DNA from: JANYHH01 sp965249745
GTDB taxonomy: Bacteria; Deinococcota; Deinococci; Deinococcales; JAAFIG01
NCBI GenBank assembly: GCA_965249745.1
Contig: OZ252252.1
Span: forward strand, 4,774,001-4,838,000
DNA: 64,000 bases
Reading direction: 5' to 3'
Made by a program: the position numbers and the translations under genes. The notes under the pieces were generated by a model. That model searched no databases, had not been told where the DNA came from, and was given only the letters and a program-made list of their open reading frames with translations. Shown here in pieces: positions 57,482-64,000 of this stretch; within the stretch, counting starts at the first letter, position 1, and each line of letters opens with the position of its first letter.

Positions 57482-58114
57482 TCAGCTCGACTCAATTTGT
57501 GAGCGATTCGACTTGACCTCGAGCGCGGCGCGCAAGAAGGTCGCAGTCTCTTGGATGTACGCCTCAATCGGGACGCCTGTAGGTGTGAGGGCACAATCGC
57601 GAGCTACGCGCAACAGGCAGGCGTCCACCAGCCGCGCCGCCACACGCACGTCCGCGTCGGCGCGAATCCAACCGCGCGCCTGGTCTCGCTCAAGGTTTGA
57701 CACGAGGGGGCTGCGAAACGCGACCCGTTGCGTCTCGCCCTCGGGTGTCTCGCCAAAGAGGGTGGCGTCCGTGGCGAGAAACGAGAGGATGTCCTGGTAG
57801 CGCATGGTCGCCTCGAGTGCGCGGCGAAGCACCTCGCCGATCCGGTCGGTCAGCGGCTCGTCAATAGCAAGGATGGGCGCGATGGCCTCGACAATCGCCT
57901 GACTGAAGTCTGCCACCAGCACGTCCACAAGTGCATTCTTTGAGGTGAAGTAACGATAAAATGTTCCCTGTGCAACCCCGGCGAGGCTGACGATTTCCGG
58001 CACGCTCACCTCGTCGAAGCGCTTGTGCGCGAACAGCGCACGGGCTGCCTGGATGATCTGATCGCGTTTGCCTTTTGGCTCAACGTTCAGTTCAGGCTCG
58101 AGCTTCGTGTTCAT
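57482..58114 (-). CDS. TetR-family repressor of the adjacent monooxygenase operon
   Basis: 210-residue repressor. The helix-turn-helix (VSVPEIVSLAGVAQGTFYRYF, about 38-58) follows the GKRDQIIQAARALFAHK start typical of TetR. Its ATG overlaps the monooxygenase stop (ATGA). The long palindrome before the monooxygenase gene is the likely operator, which would make the operon self-regulated and inducible by the enzyme's substrate or a related compound. Confidence 0.9.
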   Translation of the reverse strand: MNTKLEPELNVEPKGKRDQIIQAARALFAHKRFDEVSVPEIVSLAGVAQGTFYRYFTSKNALVDVLVADFSQAIVEAIAPILAIDEPLTDRIGEVLRRALEATMRYQDILSFLATDATLFGETPEGETQRVAFRSPLVSNLERDQARGWIRADADVRVAARLVDACLLRVARDCALTPTGVPIEAYIQETATFLRAALEVKSNRSQIESS

Positions 58115-59403
58115 GCGCTCCGCCTACCGCCCGTTACGGCGCTCGCGCTGTTGTTCACGCCCACATACTGCCAGCGTTCCGGCGTCCAGCACAGTCCGAT
58201 CAGCCGCGCCATCAAGAGTTTTATCGGATAGAAGTTCAAGAGTCCAGCCGTGACCGGGCTGGACATCGGCTTGCCCTCTAAGGCGGCTTTCGTTCCCTTG
58301 CTGGTCGCGTCCTGCACGCGCTGAATGATCTTGGTGATACCCTCGCGCTTGCGCTGCACCTTGGCGAGTTCGCTCTCTGGCAGGCTCGCGCCGGATCGCT
58401 GATACTCGAGCAAGCCCTCGGTCAGGATGTTCGCGCTCGCCACTGCGTCCTGGATCGCTAGGTTGATGCCCACGCCTAACGCGGGCGACATCGTGTGCGC
58501 CGCGTCGCCGATGAACAGCACGCCAGGCTTGTGCCACTTCTCGAGTCGGTTGCCTTGTACGTCCAGCACGTTGAAGATTTTGAAGTCGTCAATTGCCTCG
58601 ATCTGCCGCCCGAACTCGGGCAGACCTGCCAGCAGGTCACGTTTGAACGCCTCGAGTCCAGCGGCCTTGAACTGGGCAAACGAGCCTTTGGGGATGTTGC
58701 GCGCGATCTGCCATTCGTTCTCGTGGCGCAGGAGGATGAAGATCAGTCCGCGCTCCCCGATGCGGGCTTCGTTGCGGATCTCTGGATCGTTCGGTCCAAG
58801 CGGCAGCTTGAACCAGACCGTATCGTTCGGCGGCACGAAAGCCGTGATTGGCTCGAGCTTTGCGAGCTTGCGAACCATCGAGTGCCGCCCGTCGGTGGCA
58901 ACGACCAGTCCGGCGTGAACCTCGTGCCAACCGTCGTCCTTTTGGTAAGCGACGCCTTTGACGATGCCGTTTTCCTCGATTAGCTTTCGGACGTTGGCGC
59001 GAAGCACGAGGTTGAAATGTGGGGATTTCTGGGCTTCGCCCACGATGAACTCGAGAAACTTTGGCTGCGGCATGGTCAGGAAGTACGGGAACTTGCTCTT
59101 CAGCACCGAGAGGTCGAGGATGTTGCCCAATCCCTTGCTGGTGCGGGTGGGGATGCCGGTGGTCTTGGTGTGCGACTGCTCGAGCAAGCGATCCGCCAAA
59201 CCGAGCTGATCCATCAGCTCGAGCGTCGAGGGGTGGACGGAGTCGCCCCGGAATTGGCGGTCGAAGTCGCCGTGGCTCTCAAGCAGGGTTACGTCTACGC
59301 CCGTTTTGGCGAGCAACAGCGAGAGGACGACTCCGGCGGGACCGCCGCCGACGATAGCGACGGTTGTGTCGGTGCGGATGGGTTGGGGGGCGGTTTCATT
59401 CAT
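58111..59403 (-). CDS. FAD-dependent aromatic monooxygenase
   Basis: 430-residue flavoprotein hydroxylase of the PHBH/UbiH type. FAD motifs: GGGPAGVVLSLLLAKTG near residue 15, the DG motif VVATDGRHS and GDAAHTMSPALGVGIN. The ATG at 59403 has a GAGGAAA ribosome site; the frame continues upstream through the operator region and is not native there. The substrate is unknown; a role against a small-molecule toxin or antibiotic fits the TetR control but is inference. Confidence 0.87.
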   Translation of the reverse strand: MNETAPQPIRTDTTVAIVGGGPAGVVLSLLLAKTGVDVTLLESHGDFDRQFRGDSVHPSTLELMDQLGLADRLLEQSHTKTTGIPTRTSKGLGNILDLSVLKSKFPYFLTMPQPKFLEFIVGEAQKSPHFNLVLRANVRKLIEENGIVKGVAYQKDDGWHEVHAGLVVATDGRHSMVRKLAKLEPITAFVPPNDTVWFKLPLGPNDPEIRNEARIGERGLIFILLRHENEWQIARNIPKGSFAQFKAAGLEAFKRDLLAGLPEFGRQIEAIDDFKIFNVLDVQGNRLEKWHKPGVLFIGDAAHTMSPALGVGINLAIQDAVASANILTEGLLEYQRSGASLPESELAKVQRKREGITKIIQRVQDATSKGTKAALEGKPMSSPVTAGLLNFYPIKLLMARLIGLCWTPERWQYVGVNNSASAVTGGRRSA

Positions 59404-59415
59404 GGTTTCTTCCTC

Positions 59416-59446
59416 AAAGACTAGAATGACTGTCATTCTAGTCTTT
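59416..59446. promoter_or_regulatory. TetR operator palindrome
   Basis: Two perfect 15-base arms (AAAGACTAGAATGAC and its complement) around one central T, 12 bases before the monooxygenase ATG. A TAGAAT -10-like box lies inside the palindrome on the minus strand. Confidence 0.8.
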
Positions 59447-59585
59447 TTATGTATTCGAGATGACAAAATAGGGTTGGATGGATGAACGGGTCTCACATCG
59501 GCATACAACTGCAACCATAGGTATCTCACCGGTGTAGAACGCCTGATCCGATCAGGGTTACACTGCAAGGTTGGACAAGACAAAT

Positions 59586-59606
59586 TTAACGTCAGTTCGG
59601 GATAAG
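59586..59606 (-). repeat. IS-end-like repeat, copy 3 (half)
   Basis: The right half of the 37-bp repeat (CTTATCCCGAACTGACGTTAA on the minus strand) without the TACTGGAGGACAC part. The surrounding 580 bases (59404-59984) hold no convincing gene. Confidence 0.6.
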
Positions 59607-59931
59607 CCAAGATTCTCTGGTACAGAAAGGTTTTGCTACGAAATCACATTGAGACTCGAGAAAATGTCTTTGAAATCGAGGCTCGAGACAGAATAGAAGC
59701 ATTTCATTCTGTAAACACCTTTAATAAAGATTCCGGTTCATGGCTTCAGACTGAACCTGCCTTTGAAGGCGTAGGAACCAATACGGATTCCGGGCTGAAA
59801 TTTAGAGTCAAATCATGATTGTAGCAAGAGGTTTATTCGCCTTGAGTTGTGCATTCACGCCCGGTTTCAGTCGGCGCAGTGTTCCTGAACGTGCCATAGG
59901 GTTATCGTGTCGTAACGTTTCAGCGGTGAGG

Positions 59932-59959
59932 TAAGGGGTTCACCACGGTGAACCCCTTA
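59932..59959. terminator. hairpin downstream of GrpB-type gene
   Basis: TAAGGGGTTCACC and GGTGAACCCCTTA form a perfect 13-bp stem with a two-base loop. It is followed by ATTTTC on the plus strand, and on the minus strand it lies after the GrpB-type gene, so it probably acts as a terminator. Confidence 0.6.
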
Positions 59960-59984
59960 ATTTTCGATCCTCGAGCCAACCAGT

Positions 59985-60554
59985 TCAAGTGTCACTGATT
60001 CCCGGTTGCCACCCAACGAATTCAGCCCACTCCCAAGCCCCGGTCATGAACAGATCAAAAGCTGGATCTTTGATGTTGTAATAGGCGTCCACATCGTCCG
60101 GGAAGTACCGCGCCAGTTGACGCTTGACCTCCGCGTATGCGTCCCTGGTTCCGTCGTGCGTTCGCAGGTAATCACGGCACAGCAAGGCGTACCGTTGATT
60201 AAATCGTCCCGCCACGCGCACGTGAACGTTGGTCCGGCGCGGCTCGAGGCTGGAGGCGAAAAGTTTCTCGAGGTCCATTGGCTGGACGGTCATTCCGGGC
60301 GGCGTGTGATCGGGCAGGTTCGGTTTGATAGGCAGACCCAACCCCTCGAGCGCGGGACGTAAACGCGGGTCTTCCAGACTCAGGGCAGTGATCTGAACGT
60401 CTATCACGTCCTTGGCGGCTAAGCCCGGCACGCTGGTACTGCCAATGTGGTCAATCCGTAGCGCCGAGTCCCCAAGCGCCACCCGTAATTTTGAGCCAAT
60501 CTCACGGAACTCGCCTGTCCAACTATTTTTGTATTCGACGATTTCAATTGGCAT
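59985..60554 (-). CDS. GrpB/UPF0157 family nucleotidyltransferase-like protein
   Basis: 189 residues. The family core is seen in LRIDHIGSTSVPGLAAKDVIDVQI, where GSTSVPGL and the DVID aspartates match the nucleotidyltransferase fold, and in HVRVAGRFNQRYALLCRDYLR further on. The cellular substrate is not established. A TATAAA box lies just before the ATG, consistent with a nearly leaderless transcript. Confidence 0.88.
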   Translation of the reverse strand: MPIEIVEYKNSWTGEFREIGSKLRVALGDSALRIDHIGSTSVPGLAAKDVIDVQITALSLEDPRLRPALEGLGLPIKPNLPDHTPPGMTVQPMDLEKLFASSLEPRRTNVHVRVAGRFNQRYALLCRDYLRTHDGTRDAYAEVKRQLARYFPDDVDAYYNIKDPAFDLFMTGAWEWAEFVGWQPGISDT

Positions 60555-60605
60555 AAGCGTTTATACGGACGAGTTTTAGGAACCAATCACATACTATATG
60601 AAGTC

Positions 60606-61155
60606 TTGAGAGATTCAATTCAGCGGGCGCTCGAACCACTCATAGGTTTACCGCTCTGGTCAGCAGGCAGAGCCGTCAATTTGGTTTGGCTGCAATTCGG
60701 TAAAAAGCACCGAGTCAGGGAGAGGTTCGGCGATCAAAAGACCAAGACTGTCGGCGCGTATTCTCTTCACCTACAAACCCACTGGCGCATCACTCGAGAC
60801 GCGCATTCTGGTAGGTCGCCAAGACATGTACCTTCCTGCGGATTCAAAGCCGGAATCAGAGTCTTTCGATTGGACACAGCCTCGGACGACTCGCTGCGAC
60901 CAAACCCTTCACAGATTGTTTCAGCGAAATCAAAGTCCCTGGATTGTTCGGGCTGCTCGAGGAAACGAGTTAGGAGATATCAGCCTCGAGTTTGGAAATG
61001 GGGCGATCCTCGAGACCTTTACTCCGGGCGCTGTCTCGGGTGAACTCTGGCGCTTATTCCAAGCCCATAAGAACACTTCGCATTTCGTTATCAGGCTGGA
61101 TGCGATAGGTGCGGCGCATGGACGAAGTTCATGTCACCAGGTTTCTGGGTCGTAA
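60606..61155 (+). pseudogene. frameshifted conserved hypothetical gene
   Basis: The first part (about 65 codons, including LIGLPLWSAGRAVNLVWLQFG and LHLQTHWRIT) continues in another frame from about 60808 (ILVGRQDMYLPAD, then GNGAILETFTPG and WRLFQ). Together they give a known-looking small conserved protein of about 180 residues, so one indel near 60800-60808 broke it. A CTCGAG site lies a few bases before the break. The function is unknown. Confidence 0.65.
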
Positions 61156-61610
61156 CCGGCGGGTGGCCACGCCCCGAGTTCTCGGCGCAGTAAAACGATC
61201 TGTCCCAGGTGATAGGCGTTGTGGACAGCGAAATCCAACAGCGTTACCGCCACGGAATCCCGGTTCAAGTACTGCCGCTCCAAAATTTGCGCGTCGTCGC
61301 AGAAGGCTTTCAACTGCTCGAGACTACTGAGAAAGTCATCCCTAACCGCCGTCCAATCTTCAGAGGTTGTGATAGATGGGAACGCCTCGCCCTCAATACG
61401 GACACGAGTCGCAGCGTTCGTTTCAATGTCCTGAACGACTTGCCGTTGCCACCACGCCAGGTGTGCGACGTGCGAGGCAATGCTGTGAAGCGCACCGGAG
61501 GGCACGCTCACAGCCAGGCTCGGCTCGAGGTCAGCCAGGGCGTGATCTGGGCGCACGAAGGCGTTACCGCTCTCGAGCAAGTGCTTGATGGCACTTCCGC
61601 TGACGTTCAC
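61134..61610 (-). CDS. DinB family protein (6 of 6)
   Basis: 158-residue DinB-like protein with ligands in SHVAHLAWWQRQ and HNAYHLGQIVLLRRE. Its ATG overlaps the stop of the ABC transporter gene (ATGA), so it is translated with that operon. This placement is unlike the cluster at 21-24 kb. The function is unknown. Confidence 0.85.
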   Translation of the reverse strand: MNVSGSAIKHLLESGNAFVRPDHALADLEPSLAVSVPSGALHSIASHVAHLAWWQRQVVQDIETNAATRVRIEGEAFPSITTSEDWTAVRDDFLSSLEQLKAFCDDAQILERQYLNRDSVAVTLLDFAVHNAYHLGQIVLLRRELGAWPPAGYDPETW

Positions 61611-63448
61611 GCGCCGGTCAACTCCTGATCGGCGTATTGCAGCTTGTAGAGCGTCGCGTAATAACCGTTTTGCACCAGCAGCTCGTCGTGGCTACCCTGT
61701 TCCACGATTTTGCCCTTACGCATGACGATGATGCGGTTGCAGTTCTTGATGGTGGACAAGCGGTGCGCGATGATGATGCTGGTGCGACCGTGCATGACTT
61801 TGGCCAGGGCGTCCTGGATCTGTAATTCCGATTCGGTGTCCACGTTGGCGGTCGCCTCGTCCAGCACCAAAAGAATATCTGGGTTTTGAATTAAGGCCCT
61901 GGCGAACGCCAAGAGCTGTTTCTGTCCGGTGCTGAGGGTCGCGCCGCGCTCGCGGACCTCGGTTTGATAGCCGTGCGGCAAGGAGCTGATGAAGTCGTGA
62001 ACCCCGACGTACTTGCAGGCTTGGACGATTCGCTCCAAGGAAATGCTGGGATCGTTCATGCGCAGGTTGCTTTCAATCGTGCCCGCGAACAAGAACACGT
62101 CTTGCAGCACCACCCCGACGTGCTTTCTGAGGTTGCGCTGCGCTAGGTCGCGCACGTCCACGCCGTCCACCAGGACTTGACCCTTTTGCACGTCGTAGAA
62201 GCGGCTGATGAGGCTGATGACGCTCGTCTTGCCCGCCCCGGTCGCGCCGACGAAGGCGACCGATTCGCCGGGTTTGACGCTGAAGTTGATGCCGCGCAGC
62301 ACCCAGTCGGTTGGCAGAACTTCCTCGCCGACGGGTTTATAGCTGAACCAGACATCCTTGAATTCCACATCACCCTTGAAGCCATCCTGAAAACTCTTGG
62401 CATCGGGCTTGTCGGCGACCGTCTCTGGTTCGTCCAAGATTCCGAAAATCCGTTCGCTCGAGGCCATCGCGGCTTGCAGGGTGTTCATCACGTCGGACAG
62501 GTCCTGCAACGGTTGCCAGAAATTGCCGACGTAGCGGGTGAAGGCGACCAGCACGCCGATCGTCAGCACGTTCTGAATGACCTGACCGCCGCCGTACCAG
62601 ATCACCAGCGCCAGCGCCAGACTCGAGATCAGGCCGACCACCGGGAAGTAGAAGCTGAACCAGTGAACCGTCGTTAGGTTGGCGCGCAGGAAGCGGCTGT
62701 TGAGGTTGTCGAAGTCGCGGCGGTTGCGTTCCTCACGGTTGAAAAGCTGTACCGTGCCCATGCCGGTGATGTTCTCGTTCAGGCTGGTGTTGACAATCGC
62801 TTGGCGAATCCGCAGGTCGCGGTAGGCGTCGCGGAAGCGCACTTGAAAGTACCGAGCCGAGAAGTACAGCACCGGAACCGTGGCGGTGGCGATCAACCCG
62901 AGCTGCCAGTTGAGGCTGAACATGTTGAACAAGACTGCGCCCACCACGAAGATAGAGGTGATCAGGGTCAGCAAGCCATTGGTGATAAATTGGTTGATCG
63001 CGTCCACATCGCTCGTGACCCTGGTGATTAAACGCCCGACCGGGTTGCGATCAAAATACGCCAGCGGCAGGCGTTGCAGCTTAGAAAACAGATCGGCGCG
63101 AATATCGAACAGCACGTTCTGCCCGAGCCACGAGAGCGTGAACTGAAACGCGTAGCGCGTCACGAACTCCAGGAGCGCCACGCCCAGGAAAATCCCGGCA
63201 ATCAAGTACACGCCCTGCAACCGAGCCTCGGTTCCCAGAGCCGCGAAGCTCGAGCCAGATTTCGGCGCGAGGTACTGGTCTATCGCCAGCGCTAGGAGGC
63301 GCGGGAAGGTCTGGCTGGCGACCGCGATGATGAACGAGAGTGCCACGCCGCCGATCGCCACCCAGCGGTAGGGCCTCAGGTAGACCAGGATGCGCTTCGT
63401 GAGCTGCCAGTCGAACTGTTTCTTGAAAGCGTCCTCTTCGCGCATCAC
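61607..63448 (-). CDS. ABC exporter, fused membrane and ATPase domains
   Basis: 613-residue half-transporter. Six membrane segments occupy about residues 25-320. The nucleotide-binding domain has Walker A GATGAGKTS, signature LSTGQKQ (a variant of LSGGQ), Walker B ILLVLDEAT and the H-loop IIAHRLST. Together with the overlapping upstream gene it should form a heterodimeric multidrug- or lipid-type exporter. The variant signature fits the asymmetric pairs of that group. Confidence 0.92.
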   Translation of the reverse strand: MMREEDAFKKQFDWQLTKRILVYLRPYRWVAIGGVALSFIIAVASQTFPRLLALAIDQYLAPKSGSSFAALGTEARLQGVYLIAGIFLGVALLEFVTRYAFQFTLSWLGQNVLFDIRADLFSKLQRLPLAYFDRNPVGRLITRVTSDVDAINQFITNGLLTLITSIFVVGAVLFNMFSLNWQLGLIATATVPVLYFSARYFQVRFRDAYRDLRIRQAIVNTSLNENITGMGTVQLFNREERNRRDFDNLNSRFLRANLTTVHWFSFYFPVVGLISSLALALVIWYGGGQVIQNVLTIGVLVAFTRYVGNFWQPLQDLSDVMNTLQAAMASSERIFGILDEPETVADKPDAKSFQDGFKGDVEFKDVWFSYKPVGEEVLPTDWVLRGINFSVKPGESVAFVGATGAGKTSVISLISRFYDVQKGQVLVDGVDVRDLAQRNLRKHVGVVLQDVFLFAGTIESNLRMNDPSISLERIVQACKYVGVHDFISSLPHGYQTEVRERGATLSTGQKQLLAFARALIQNPDILLVLDEATANVDTESELQIQDALAKVMHGRTSIIIAHRLSTIKNCNRIIVMRKGKIVEQGSHDELLVQNGYYATLYKLQYADQELTGA

Positions 63449-64000
63449 CGCACCTCGAGTCTGGCATTGTCCATCACGGTTTCACTGGTGCTGGTCTCGT
63501 CCTGTTCCAGCACGCCCTCGAGACCCTGTTTGCGTTCCATCTCGGCGTAGACGCCGCCCTGGGCGATCAGTTGCTCGTGACTGCCCTGCTCTAAAATTCG
63601 TCCGTTCTCGAGGACGATGATGTGATCGGCGTAGCGCAGCGTGCTGACGCGGTGTCCAATCAAAAGAACGGTGCGGTCTTGCAGCACAGTTCTCAGTTCG
63701 TTCAGGATGCGCGATTCGGTCTCGGTGTCCACCGCGCTCATGCTGTCGTCCAAGATCAGAATCTCCGGTTTGCGAGCCACGGCCCGAGCCAGCGCCGTGC
63801 GTTGCCGTTGCCCGCCGGAGAGCGTTACCCCACGCTCACCGAGCATCGTGTCGTACTGCATTGGGAAATCCTCCACGTCCTTGGAGAGTCCCGCCACCCT
63901 GGCCGCCCAACGAATCGTTTCCGGGTCGGGTTGATTGTCGTGCGCCACTTGCACGCTTTCCGGCAACCCGAAGGCGATATTTTCAGCAATCGTGTCGCTG
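63445..64000 (-). CDS. ABC exporter subunit, C-terminal part (cut by window edge)
   Basis: About 185 C-terminal residues of the partner subunit; the gene continues beyond base 64000. Seen are SDTIAENIAFG (after the Q-loop region), signature LSGGQRQR, Walker B ILILDDSMSAVD with Asp in place of the catalytic Glu, and the H-loop LIGHRVST. The changed Walker B residue suggests a degenerate ATP site, as in heterodimeric exporters. The stop overlaps the next start (ATGA). Confidence 0.92.
   Translation of the reverse strand, partial: SDTIAENIAFGLPESVQVAHDNQPDPETIRWAARVAGLSKDVEDFPMQYDTMLGERGVTLSGGQRQRTALARAVARKPEILILDDSMSAVDTETESRILNELRTVLQDRTVLLIGHRVSTLRYADHIIVLENGRILEQGSHEQLIAQGGVYAEMERKQGLEGVLEQDETSTSETVMDNARLEVR

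Noticed and set aside
59633..59818. 61-residue plus-strand ORF between the monooxygenase and GrpB genes
   Set aside because: No ribosome site or promoter and no family; it could be real, but evidence is too weak to list.

Overview
This window reads like a chromosomal segment of a Deinococcota bacterium, most probably order Deinococcales. That is an inference from several traits: a moderately high GC content; many genes whose start codon lies 5-9 bases after a TANNNT -10 hexamer, as in the leaderless genes known from Deinococcus; six DinB/YfiT-type proteins; a CsoR repressor with the Cys-His-His ligand set known from Thermus; adjacent enolase and pyruvate kinase genes; and a prepilin peptidase with a long internal insertion. 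No ribosomal RNA is present to settle the question.

Layout. 0-5 kb: a 1631-residue DUF4157 protein with five annexin-like repeats, a second HExxH site and an HNH-like C-terminal region, which looks like an effector of the kind loaded by extracellular contractile injection systems. 5-8 kb: a DinB protein, a secreted alpha/beta hydrolase, tRNA-Val(CAC) and small unknown genes. 8.1-11.8 kb: a copper regulon (csoR, copZ, copA and a DUF305 protein) with two matching operators. 11.9-14.5 kb: a PD-(D/E)xK nuclease-like gene with its downstream partner, then a patch of relics and an intact RidA gene. 14.6-20 kb: enolase, pyruvate kinase, hemF and protoporphyrinogen oxidase. 20-24.2 kb: a WYL regulator divergent from a run of four DinB genes, a GNAT acetyltransferase and a small ORF. 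24.4-36.6 kb: a secreted repeat protein, a PLP-dependent dehydratase, DUF3224, a four-gene operon ending in mltG and 5-FCL, a serine hydrolase, purE/purK and a GHL10-type hydrolase. 36.9-40.1 kb: a 1050-residue surface lipoprotein. 40-50 kb: an HD hydrolase, two aldo/keto reductases, ThuA, tRNA-Trp(CCA), DUF5996, a response regulator, a ChlI/MoxR-type AAA+ protein and a dynamin-like GTPase. 50-64 kb: an M1 peptidase, UbiD, SMI1/KNR4 and a broken DUF1851 gene, prepilin peptidase, TrmB, a TetR/FAD-monooxygenase operon, GrpB, a frameshifted gene, another DinB and a two-subunit ABC exporter that runs off the right edge.

The clearest genome-scale signal is extreme enrichment of the palindrome CTCGAG. 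I count about 30 copies in the first 7 kb and about one per 76 bases in seven intergenic stretches, against roughly one per 3 kb expected by chance and one per 450 bases in enolase plus pyruvate kinase. Several families of small dispersed repeats also show by comparison: a 90-bp element that interrupts a RidA relic, an 80-bp element in three copies, a palindrome joined to CCCTACG in four copies, and a 21-37-bp motif that resembles the end of an insertion sequence in three copies. No transposase, CRISPR array or replication origin was seen.

Functional threads: copper sensing, chaperoning and export (8.1-11.8 kb); the last steps of heme synthesis (hemF and protoporphyrinogen oxidase overlap); purine synthesis (purE/purK overlap); and toxin/immunity-like genes at both ends of the window (DUF4157 and nuclease proteins on the left, SMI1/KNR4 and DUF1851 on the right).
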